Shown here one piece after another: positions 11,206-21,299 of a stretch of DNA of 64,000 nt (its first letter is position 1; each line of letters opens with the position of its first letter). Source of the DNA: Corinectria fuckeliana. Lineage: Eukaryota; Ascomycota; Sordariomycetes; Hypocreales; Nectriaceae. Location of the stretch: contig WPDH01000137.1 in NCBI GenBank assembly GCA_019137255.1, forward strand, positions 62,001-126,000, in the 5' to 3' direction. Position numbers and translations under genes: made by a program. The notes beneath the pieces are model-generated. The model saw only the letters and a program-made list of their open reading frames with translations. It did not search any database and had not been told where the DNA came from.

Positions 11206-13043
11206 GTTATAAAACCACTCTTAAGAACAGGAATTAAACACTAAAAAGATGTTTCTTTCCCTCTTAGGCTAGTAAATTAGCTGTGTGATAAGGTAAACCT
11301 TATTTAGAGGCGCGTCTAAAAGTTATATATAGTTGCCTAATATACCTTTTACCGCTTAATTAAATATAAACTGGTTGCTAAGGAATTTCGCTCTTTTTAA
11401 CTAATTTTAGGCCTGTTAGATTAAGTATATATAGAAATTATATATATACTTAATTAAGAAAAGAATAAAGTTAATAAAATAGCCTTTCTAACAGGTTTTA
11501 AAGTATATAATACTATAATAGCCTTTAGCTAGTATAATAAGTAGTAAAAATAAAGCCTATAATATAAATAACCTACTAGATAATATAGAAAATATAATAA
11601 TCTTATATCTAGTCTAAGAATATACTTAGAATATAGCAGAAGAAGAGATAGCTTTAAGGCCTTAAGGTGTTATTAACTTAAGCAGGCTAGTAGCTATACT
11701 TTATAAGGTATAGTCTTATCTTAAAGGTAATAATTAGTTATTTAAAAAGCTATTTTAGCTATTAAAGACTATATTTAAAGTGTTAGTATAATAGTTAAGA
11801 GTATATATAGAGATAATAAGTATATATTACTAAAGTATAAAGCAGAAAGTAATAATATTCCTTTATATTATTAGTTAGGGCTGCTTATAGCAGTTAGTAG
11901 TATACTTTTTTAGTATTATTTAGAGTATAATATTAGCTATTATAAAGGTTAGCCTTAAAGCTTTTTACTTATTATATCTTACTTTTATTATCTTACTAGA
12001 TAATAGCTTTACCTGCTTTAAAACTACCTCTCACTTTAGCCTATAAGTATTTTATATATATATTAGGGTAGTAAATAATACTTATATTAATACTTATATC
12101 CTAGAGTAAAGTTAGTAAAAGTAGTATAATAGGAAGTTTATAATTACCTAAAATATACTTTATATAGTATAGCTAGATAAAACCTTTTTATATATACTAG
12201 TAGGCGTAAAAAGGTTAGTTAATAATATAACCCTAATATAATATACTTTTTTAAAAAACTTTTATATTACTAAGTATTAATTCTACCTAAGAGATACTAG
12301 CTTTAGTACTTAGGTAGGCCTATTAATATTATATCTTAGTGTAAGATACTATCTTAAAAAGTAAAACAGAAGGGTTAATAGCCTAGTAAATAAGAAAGAG
12401 CTATATAACTTATAGTACTTATAGCTTTAGATTATTATAAAGCTAGCCTTTAGTTAGCTAAAAAGAAAGTTTAGGATCTTAAAAGTATTAGCACTAAAAT
12501 ATTATATTAAATACTAGGTGCTTATTATATATATTTATACTACTATTTAGAACTTTCTTAGGGTATAAAATATATTAGAAGAAAGCTTAGAAATTAGAAA
12601 AGAAGATAAGATATACCTTTAGGTTATAAAAGAGTAAGTAAATATAAATATTAATACTTTAAGAGCTATAAAGCTAAGAGAGTCTATTATAATATAATAG
12701 TAGGAATAGTATTAAGACTATTAAGATAACTTAGAGATTATATAAAATTAGCTAGAGGAACTTAATAATACTTTAAAAGATAGAGTATATTAAAAACCTA
12801 AGAAATAGTATATAATACTTATATTTAGTATAATAATAGTATCTTAAAGTTAGAAGAAAGAAAGGTTATTATATTAAAAATAATATACTTATTAAGATAT
12901 TAGAGCAGGTAACTATTATAGTAAGCTATAAGATAAGTTATATAAGATTAGAGGCTAATATCTTATAATTATAATAGTTATACCTTATAACTAGTAACTT
13001 AAGTTAGTATAAGAGAAGTAATCTAAAAGGTTAAACACTTAGT
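11206..13043. other. AT-rich interior of the outer transposon
   Basis: No readable gene. The sequence is dense in TA and in stops in all frames. A 33-base AT hairpin lies at 11421-11453 (arms TTAAGTATATATA and TATATATACTTAA), itself inside a wider CCTGTTAGA...TCTAACAGG inverted repeat (about 11412-11495). A stretch near 11205-11330 is less AT-rich. If this is transposase sequence it is too mutated to recognise. Confidence 0.6.
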
Positions 13044-13752
13044 TGTAAAAGTACAGCTAAGCTGAGAGCTTACTAAAGGCTCGCTAAGAGCTCTCTTATA
13101 ACCTATTATATAGCACAATTAAGTGACGCAGCTTACTCGAATTGTTTAATCTTTTTAGCCTTACAGCTAGGACTTTCTATTAAAAGTTAGGTATACCACC
13201 CTAACTCTTATAATTATTTGAGTATGTGTTAGGTTTAGTGCTATACAGAAGGTTATACATTTAAGTCCTAGTACGGGCCTAACCACAGAAAAAGATTCTT
13301 ATAACCGCGATAAGCGCTAAGCTCATAAGGATGAGTGTGTGTAGTTGCCTGCTGCGACTAAAGCCTTAGGGGTTAACAGCAGTGGTTATCTTAGGCCTAG
13401 GAGCCGGGCCACCCTCTAACACACACATACGGGTGCGATAGGGTCGCTATGTTCCTGACCTTATAGGGGCTGACCCTCTATAATAGTGCAGAAGAGGCTT
13501 TCTGCGCCTAGAGCAGAAGAGGCTGCGCTACGCCTACTAATAAGCTAGCAGCCTAGGACGTGCTGTTAAGAGGGGGGGATAATTGTAAGGGTACAGCTGA
13601 GCTAAGGGCTCGCTAAGGGCTCGCTAAGAGCTCTCTTATAACCTGTTGTGTAGCACAATTAAGTAACATAGCTTACTTAAATTATTTAATCTTTTTAGCC
13701 TTATAGCTAGGACTTTCTATTAAAGGTTAGGCATACTGCCCCAACTCTTATA
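13044..13752 (+). mobile_element. Complete TRIM-like miniature LTR retroelement, copy 1
   Basis: Two 169-bp direct repeats (13044-13212 and 13584-13752) flank a 371-bp interior. The repeats start TGTAAR and end CTCTTATA (ancestrally CTCTTACA), which gives LTR-type inverted tips. A polypurine tract (AAGAGGGGGGGATAA, about 13568-13582) sits directly before the right repeat, as in an LTR retroelement on the plus strand. The element is bracketed by a perfect 5-bp duplication, TTAGT at 13039-13043 and 13753-13757. There is no room for gag or pol, so it is non-autonomous (TRIM class). The interior keeps GC-rich unmutated islands such as the twice-repeated GCAGAAGAGGCT-like unit near 13480-13530. 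A tRNA-like arm follows the left repeat. Confidence 0.88.
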
Positions 13753-13757
13753 TTAGT

Positions 13758-15206
13758 ATAAAGTAAGACTACTACTTTAAAGTAAGATATAAAATATAAA
13801 TAAATATACTAAAAGTATATAAGATATACTAAAATAATCTTTAAGAGTTAGAGTTTTATTTTCTATTCTAAAAATAATTTATATATAATACTTTTACTAT
13901 TTAATCTTAATCTAAAGTTATTATACTTATATAGCTATAGTATATAACTATAGTAATATACTAGTATACTAATAATATAGTATATAACCCTCTTAAAATA
14001 CCTTATAACTTATAGTAAGCTATAGCTTATAAAAAACCCTTATAGTAGTTATACTACTAGCTGTTTTACTATAAATTAAAAACTATAAGTAGTTTAAACT
14101 ACTACTAAACTACTTAAAGATTTTAATAACTTTTAGATATAAGATATATCTAAAATTAATATTATATATAATTTATTTATTAAGAATTATAACAGCTAAG
14201 TTATATTATAAATTATACTATAAATTAAAATATTAGAGCTATATTAAGTTAGTATAAATTACTTTCTCTATTATATTATAATAGCTATAAGATATAACCT
14301 TATAATATCTTACTATAAGATTAAAAGAACTACTAATTTATAATTATAACCTTATAGAATTTTACCCTCTTTATATTATACTTTTACTCTTAATTTCACT
14401 CTATCTAGTACTAAATTAATATTTTTATAACTTTAAAAACCTATCTATATATTTTTATTACTAAAAGAGTTATCTACTTAGTTTATTTCCCCTCTTATAC
14501 TCTTAGAATCCCTAGCTAACCCTTCTAGCCTTCTTATAACCTTTTAGAATATCCTCTTTTTAAATATAAGCACTAAGCTATTATACTAGATTATAAAAGT
14601 AAAATTTCTCTTAATCTAGTTAATAAACCTATTAATCTTATCCTCTAAGATAGCCTTTATAAACTATACCTATATATTAGTAATAGTAAACTTAAAATTA
14701 GATACCTTAAGAACCTAGCTACTCTGCCTAAAAGCAGTAAGAGTAGTTAAGATCTTATCTAAGCCTAGATTTTCTTATAAGCTTACTACCTAGTAAGATT
14801 ACTTAAGAGGTAGTAAGATAAAGCTCTCTACTAATTCTAAGAAAGCTACCTGCTTTCTAGTAACTAGCTTAAGTGTTAAGATTTATAATAATAACTCTTC
14901 TTATATCTAAGTAGCCACTTAAGAGCTATACTAATATTCTGCTTTACTAGGCCTCTCTTTCTTTTTACTAGAGCTATTTATTAAGATATACTTAATCTTA
15001 TTAAGCCTCTTAGTATTTCTAGCCTTTATAATAGTTAGACTAACCTTTTTAGTTCTTATAAAAGCTTACTTATAAAGATTATAATAAGAAAAGCTAAGCT
15101 TTCTTAGTAAAATAGCTATATTACTAAACTTTTATAGTATAAACTCTTACTATTTACTACTATAGTATATAATACTTATATTCTTCTTATAAAAAGTCTT
15201 TATCTT
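13758..15206. other. AT-rich interior of the outer transposon, between the two TRIM copies
   Basis: RIP-type sequence with stops in all frames and no recognisable coding remnant or RNA gene. Confidence 0.6.
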
Positions 15207-15211
15207 ATTAA

Positions 15212-15858
15212 TATAAGAGTATAGCTCGCTAAGAGCTCTCTTATAATCTATTATATAGTATAATTAAGTAATATAGCTTACTTAAATTATTTAATCTTTT
15301 TAGCCTTACAGCTAGAACTTTCTATTAAAGGTTAGGTATACTACCCTAACTCTTATAATTATTTAAGTATATATTAGGTCTAGTACTATACAGAAGGTTA
15401 TAGGTTTAAATCCCTACTAAACCTTATAACTATAATAAGCGCTAAGCTTATAAGAATAAATATATGTAGTTACCTGCTACGACTAAAGCCTTAGGGGTTA
15501 ACAGCAGTGATTATCTTAGGCCTAGGAGCTAGGCCACCCTCTAACACACACGTATATACAGGTGCGACAAGGTCGCTATGTTCCTGACCTTATAGGGGCT
15601 GACCCTCTATAACAGTGCAGAAGAGGCTGCCTGCGCCTAGAGCAGAAGAGGCTGTGCTACGCCTACTAATAAGCTAGCAGCCTGAGACGTGCTGTTAAGA
15701 GGGGGGGATAATTGTAAGGGTACGGCTCGCTAAGAGCTCCCTTATAATCTGTTATGCGGCACGATTAAGTGACGCAGCTTACTTGAATCGTTTGATCTTT
15801 TTAGCCTTACAGCTAGGACTTTCTATTAAAGGTTAAGTATACCGCCCTAACTCTTATA
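15212..15858 (+). mobile_element. Complete TRIM-like miniature LTR retroelement, copy 2
   Basis: This is the same family and orientation as 13044-13752. Repeats of 146 bp (15212-15357 and 15713-15858) flank a 355-bp interior. They are shorter because the roughly 23-bp duplicated GCTAAGGGCTCGC segment near the LTR start of copy 1 is missing. The polypurine tract precedes the right repeat at about 15697-15711, and a perfect ATTAA duplication lies on both sides (15207-15211 and 15859-15863). The right LTR is much less mutated than the left. The interior holds the same GC-rich core (about 15600-15700), nearly identical to copy 1. Confidence 0.88.
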
Positions 15859-15863
15859 ATTAA

Positions 15864-16588
15864 TAATTGCTAGAAATATCTTTTAGGTTCTTAAGAGAGC
15901 TAAAAGCTTCTAAGATACTTTTAGTTAGTTAAAAATAATATTTAGCTACTTCTTTTAAAACTATATTATAATATTTATTTATATTACCTATTAATTAGGT
16001 CTCTTCTTAAAGGCTAAGTCTCTAACAGTCTAGGCTTTTATAACTAGCTCTAAGATAAGATAAACCTACTTTAGCTACTATTATAGCTTTTTTTATATCT
16101 AATTTTTATCTTTTAATCTCTTCTTTTTTAGTATTTTCTTAGCTTTTAGAGGAGGTCTTAAAAGTCTAGCTATAATAAGAGAGAGAGTAGAGATTAAGTT
16201 AACTTTAGTTATAATAATCTTACTAAGACCCTAAGTAGGCAGCAACTATATTAGTAGTAGTATTAATAGTAGTAGTATATAGCTTTACCTTCTTATATAT
16301 AGCTTATTAGGTGAGGTAGTTAAAGGTAGAGAGCTTATTATAATTATAAGTCTTAGAGAGATATAGTTATATAAGGGATATAGTAATTATCTGTCTATAA
16401 GGAAATAATATGCTTAAAGTCAGACTTTCTTATATCCCTGATGTTAGATAAGCAGTGTATATAGGTAGCTAAAAGCAGGTTAGTTAATCTAATAGGACCT
16501 AGAAATATATAACTAATAAACAAGAGGTACTTAGGGTATAAGCCGGCTCACTATGCATATTTAAAGTCACTTTTGTTAATCTACTTTC
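15864..16588. other. AT-rich right end of the outer transposon
   Basis: No gene is readable. Short TAG/TAT/TAA-type runs occur near 16250-16280. The sequence ends at the right TIR. Confidence 0.6.
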
Positions 16589-16615
16589 TTTAAAAATATT
16601 AAGCTGATCAGGGTA
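16589..16615 (-). repeat. Right terminal inverted repeat of the outer DNA transposon
   Basis: Read inward from 16615 this matches the left TIR at 20 of 27 positions, and every mismatch is an A or T where the left has G or C. It is followed by the TTA duplicate at 16616-16618. Confidence 0.8.
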
Positions 16616-16618
16616 TTA

Positions 16619-17919
16619 GCTTAAGCGACATTTCGGTGATTTCAGTCATCGCTCTTCCAGTTTTCCAGGAAGATCTAGCTAATTCCGAGCATTACGACTT
16701 TGGCTCTGGCCTGCAACCTCCGTCCGTCGATGCATCACCTCGACTCGAGCGGCCTCTCCTCTTCGACTGCCTAGAGATGCAGCTGCAACTTTGTCAGATT
16801 CCCGGCTTTTCCGAGCTCTTCGAAGCAGAAAAGAAACGGCCGCTTAATAAGGAGAACGAGCATGCATTCTTCACCTTGTGGGCTGTGTTTCGGAAGGGTC
16901 TTCCTCTCTTAATGCTTCTCACTGCTCTGGACCAGCGGTTCAACCGCCCAATGGCCCCTCACGTCCCAGAACATTCGATTGCAAAGAAGGCCGTCCTTGA
17001 CTTTCTTCAGGTTTGCACCCGTGACTTGGGACTCCGAGTGGACAGTATTTTTACAGTGGCCGACGTGTTAGGGAGTAACTGTTTGGCGTTCTTCAAGGTT
17101 GGTCACTTAGCTCCTTGGGGCGGTCCATTGACCAAGCGTATGCAGGCACTGAACATGTTGCATAGGTCCTTTCCGTGTTGTCTTTGATCATAGAAAAGCT
17201 CATGAAATCCGACACTCTGACAGCTGTCAACATTGCGAGTGCACTTCCAGCACAAGCCATGCAAGCCGAGTCTCAGTCCGACATGATACTTCGTGATTTC
17301 CTCTCGGACCAACGGATATTTGTCCAACAGCTAGAGCAGCTGGCTGATATCAAATCATGGATCGAAATAGACGGTAACATATCTCGAGACGAGGTCCACG
17401 AAATTTTCAGCAATCTTCGCCCATTAGTTGACATGCATATAAGATTGTTGATTGAGATGGAGAGAAACCTATTAAAGCCCGCTAAATCACGGCAATGGGA
17501 AGACATCTTCTTATGGTACTCTCAAGCTGTCGACCTAGAAAGTACCTTCATATTCAACGAAATGCGAGCAAGACACGCCATAACGTTGTTTCTAGACAAG
17601 CAAGCGCAAGACACAAACGACCAATTGGGCCGTTCCTTGACGACATGCCTGAAACTATTGCCCCTGCCTTCTCAGCGCCTAATAAGTTACACAACTTTCC
17701 TGCAGGTACGTATGTCACAAGTGTTTACAGAATAATTACATATCTCCATGTGCTGATTGTCGATAGGACTTATACAACCAGGAGCAGCAATCTGAGGCAC
17801 AGCAACAAGACCTTGATAGAGCGTCAAGGTCACTCCAAAAAGCGCTTTTCATATTGGTAGAGAAGGCATCCTGTGCGAATGCGTTGTATTTATTAATGGG
17901 TGGTGGCCTGGGGCGATAG
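16619..17919 (+). pseudogene. 3' half of the transposon-split gene: CDC24 calponin-like plus RhoGEF (DH) regions
   Basis: Exons are 16619-17097, 17166-17705 and 17767-17919 (introns of 68 and 61 nt; GTTGGT donor in the first, GTACGT in the second), about 390 residues, ending at TAG 17917-17919. The start of the segment reads SLSDISVISVIALPV, completing the motif broken at 4740. Next comes a CDC24 calponin-homology-like stretch (FRKGLPLLMLL, then AKKAVLDFLQVCTRDLG, then FTVADVLGSNCLAFFKV). A DH-like stretch follows (SDMILRDFLSDQRIFVQQLEQL, here in overlapping pieces, then IFSNLRPLVDMHIRLLIEMERN). Family role: guanine-nucleotide exchange on Rho/Cdc42 GTPases at the membrane. No PH domain follows, unlike yeast Cdc24, so the gene is either a short form or truncated. 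Without its 5' half it lacks a proper start; whether it is transcribed is unknown. Confidence 0.8.
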
Positions 17920-18456
17920 AGATCAATCAACCTTCTTGCATCTCAAGGCTCCACAGTATTAGACGTGTGAATGCCGCACTCCCTGACTTTTATCCCAAAG
18001 AGCACTTAGCTACTGACTCTTCCGTGTCATTGTAAACGGACTGCATTGTGTGAGATGTGGGCAAGCAAGAGGTCTGAGAATCTGAGAATAAGGTGGGAGG
18101 AGGGCCAAAGCCAGAGTTGCATGATGGAGAGATTAGAAATAAAGTGTCAGCTTTTGGCTTCATAGCCCTCGTATGCGGATGTTGCGCAACTCCCTTCTGT
18201 CGATGCTCTTGAGTAGACCTTAGCGCCGAATGCTCCTTTATTCAGTTTCGTCAGTAGTTTCGGCTGGCTACCTTTCCAATGGCAATCACTATCTTCACCA
18301 TATTTTATCATTTCTTGCGTATGATAGGGTATTGCGAGGCCTAGGATAAAAAAGATTCGATATATTGCCTATAAGTAGCTTGAAAGAAAAGCTCTTTGGC
18401 TATTATTCTACACTTAGCCAGAGCTTGTCCAGGAATCTTTCATATCGCAGTCCGAA
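17920..18456. other. Intergenic, convergent gene ends
   Basis: The 3' ends of the split RhoGEF-like gene (plus) and the Zn2Cys6 gene (minus) face each other here. No further gene, RNA or repeat was seen. Confidence 0.6.
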
Positions 18457-20516
18457 TCACTCCATCTGTTGTTGCTGCTGGCGGTCTTTTGAGGCACGGT
18501 CTTCGAATAATCTTAGGATACCCAGTGCGTACAGCCAGTCACGGGACAGTTCGCGAAGACAGAGCAAAAGCGAGTCAAATCTCCTAAGCGACTTAGATGC
18601 CACAACCGGGTTATTCGAGTCCAGTTCTGTGCTCACTTGGAGTATGGCTGTGAATAGCGAGTTGACGCCAGACAACCACAGACCAGCCAAGGTTCCATTG
18701 GCGCGTAGGCCTTCGAGGATGAGCGTCACCGTCATTGCCGAGTCTCTGCATATTTCGAGGTCGTTGAGTGACTCTGAGGTTGGAGGGTCGCGGGCTGCGT
18801 TTTGCGGAGCTCGGTGAAGAAGGATGAGGAAATTGTTGTAGGTGAGGTGAAGGGTAGACTGCCAGACGTCGACGTTGGAGAGAGACAGTCGCATTTCTTC
18901 GGGCAAACGCATGGCGAAATCCGCGAGAGATTCGTCAACCTGCTGGATTGCTTGGACGTTGGCATCTGGTGACGACCGCAAGGACCCTTTCTGCTTCACT
19001 GCTCTCGAAATGATGATGCACAGGCGTACATGCTGGATGACAAAGTCTCGTTGGGCATGTGGGATCCCTAAAAAGTGGTCGTCGGTGAGTGTCGGCACGT
19101 CCGAGTCCTCGAGGTTTCTATCACGTTAGAATCTTGCCTCCATCATCCAGTACAATATCATTTAGGGAATGCAATATAAACATACAAGGCTTGGGGCCGT
19201 CCGTACGCAACCGAAACCAAAACGTCGAATTGCACGAGAACCCACCACAGGCGAACCCAGGCGCGTTTGTAGACTGGTGAAAGATTAGAGCTGGCTGAGT
19301 CCCGATGCATTCCAAGCCCCAAGGCAATCCGGGCAGCGTGGCCAACCCACTGCCACGAGTTAGCCAGGATGTCTTCTGCTCCGTCCGAGTGCCAGGTCAT
19401 CAAGAGGGCGACCTGTAAGTGCATCGTTCGGTCTTGCTCGAAACGCGCATCCAGCAGCGTCTTGGCCCTGCTGAAAAATGTCGACTTGAGTTCCGCAACG
19501 TCGGTGCGGCGTCGAGAGAGCACGTGCGCGCCTACAAGGAGGATGGCGTGTAAGAGCGTCAATGCCGGGGGGTTTCGGGAGTCGCGGGCGTTGTACTTTG
19601 TCATGAAGTCTTCCTCGTCCACGATGGGCCACCCGCGGTTGACTTGGGTAAAGTAGGCGTGGATGAGCTCATCCGCAAGGGCTTTCTCTGGCAAGGCGAA
19701 GGCTTCGGGCGGGATGCGGTCGGAGTTGTGAGCCGTGCACTTTCGAGCCAACTGGCGGCTTGGAAGGTGATGGATAGTCTCGTCGCTTTGCTGGTGCGAA
19801 CGCTGCCGGACCATGTAGTTGAGATTTGATATTTCTGTGCCGATGAAACAAAGACGTGCCAGATTGTTGCAGCCGAACTCCTGGAACTGAAAATGATCCT
19901 GGTTAACGACCTCAACCAGGCTTCGGGAACAGCCGTCAGTGTCATATTCAGCCTGCGACATTGATGGCTCAGGATCTGACGCTGCCAACTCAAACAAGAG
20001 ATTCTGTGACTCCCAGGATGCTTCAGTCCCTTGGTAGGTAGCCTCATCATCCAGCTCAGAGTACGAGTTGTCGTCGATACGATACTGCGATAATGGCGAT
20101 TCGTCTTCCCGCGGCAATATCAGAGCAAGAGCTCCAGTCGGTGTGTTGTTGAGAAACTTCCCTTTCCTTTCGTACATCGAACAGCCCGCCCGGTTGCCCT
20201 TGACACAGTTCGAGCACGGAATTCCAGATTCCAGAGCGTCGCAGCGGATCTTCCGTTGGTGACAGTTCACACAGGCCCGTCCATCTGCGAGAAGGATAAA
20301 TCATTAGACCGAGTTAACTCGAGCATTCAATGACATAATGGACCTGTTAAACATGAATACCGAAGAACAAATAGACAACGTTGGGAGTAGTATGTAGCAA
20401 TGACACGGATGTCAAGGAGTTCTGGAGGGATGAGGGGGATACATACTGATCTTGCTTCGTATCCTGGATGGGCGCTCATTGTGATTACGAGATCCCAATC
20501 CTTCACCAGAGATCAT
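18457..20516 (-). CDS. Zn2Cys6 transcription factor with fungal-specific regulatory domain
   Basis: Three exons (20516-20447, 20284-19186, 19117-18457) encode 609 residues. The introns are 162 nt (donor GTATGT, acceptor CGCAG) and 68 nt. The start at 20516 was chosen because it alone joins in frame to the zinc cluster. Cysteines at about 28, 31, 38, 47, 50 and 58 (RACVNCHQRKIRC, PCSNC) form the binuclear cluster that binds CGG half-sites. From about residue 215 the Fungal_trans domain (PF04082) is clear: AYFTQVNRGWPIVDEEDF, LALGLGMHRD-like (IALGLGMHRD), RLWWVLVQFDVLVSVAYGRPQALN, then LEDSDVPTLTDD across the second splice. This is a nuclear regulator with unknown targets. The neighbouring dioxygenase starts further upstream on the same strand, so a link is possible but unproven. 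The C-terminus ends in a Gln run. Confidence 0.92.
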
Positions 20517-21299
20517 TTCGTGGTTTGTCGGCTCTTTCCGTGCAAAGGGCACCAAGAGTCGCCAGCGGAGGCAATGACGCTGCCCACGGGGCTTCTTAAT
20601 GTCGTGCCGGCAATAGTGTTGGCTCTTATGGTTCTCGGAGGTGCTTATCGCTAGGTCTTATACCTTCGGATCACTTCTCCGACAGTCGGGAATTCGGAGA
20701 GTTGGCCACTTAGTCATCTTTAGATCTTCACTGACGGCTTGTTTAGCTAGGAAACGTCGGTGTGCTTCGGGATCCGTCGCGTTTGTTTTACGATCCTTCG
20801 CGGGCAGGTTGAGGCTAAGCACGATTCGCCTCTTAGCACAAAATGCATAAATCTCACGAAGCCGTCACTGAATTCATTCATCCTGTTGTTTGGCAACTGA
20901 GGTTGATCTTGGTGTGTGGTTTTAAATCATGCAGCCGAGTATTTTAATATTTCATTTAGTGACCCGTAGAGCTGACTATTCTCTGCTCATACATCGTGGT
21001 AAGACAAGGACCTTTAGTGACCATGAAGGATATAGTCTGTAAGGACAGGAACAGTGTACTAAAAAGAGTAATAGGTAAGATCAAAGGAGCGAACTAAATC
21101 AACCATCCTCTACATGCACTCGACCATGTAGCCGCTGCGACATACACCTTGCTCGAAGAGCGTGTGTTTTTGTTCTACTCCGGGAAACAGAGGGCGTGTC
21201 CAAAACCAAATCAACATCATAGCAGAAAGTTCCGCTCGTTGCCACGCTGACGGCAAACGACAAACACGCTCGAAATCCAAAGCCCCAGTCATCACTCAT
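20517..21299. other. Intergenic
   Basis: This lies upstream of the Zn2Cys6 gene and downstream of the dioxygenase gene. No gene or repeat was seen; it holds the regulator's promoter. Confidence 0.6.

Larger units (their letters stand above)
4741..16615. mobile_element. TIR DNA transposon, RIP-mutated, swollen by nested retroelements (PIF/Harbinger-like by target site)
   Basis: The two ends are inverted repeats of 27 bp starting TGCCCTGATC on the left and, read from the right end inward, TACCCTGATC. The seven mismatches all read G-to-A or C-to-T in the right copy, as RIP would make. The element is flanked by TTA on both sides (4738-4740 and 16616-16618). A TWA-type 3-bp duplication is typical of PIF/Harbinger elements, so that superfamily is my best guess, but no transposase can be read. 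After subtracting the Copia and the two TRIM-like insertions about 4.1 kb remain, a plausible size for an autonomous element. Joining 4740 to 16619 recreates the host protein consensus FSGLSLSDISVISVIALPV, which supports these exact ends. Almost no reading frame survives inside. Confidence 0.8.

Noticed and set aside
4945..16588. CRISPR-like or centromeric repeat array in the AT-rich block
   Set aside because: There are no regularly spaced repeats; the AT richness is explained by RIP of transposons.
4724..16617. GGTATT on both sides (4724-4729, 16612-16617) as target duplication
   Set aside because: Using it leaves a stop at the junction. The TTA solution with TIRs restores the conserved reading.
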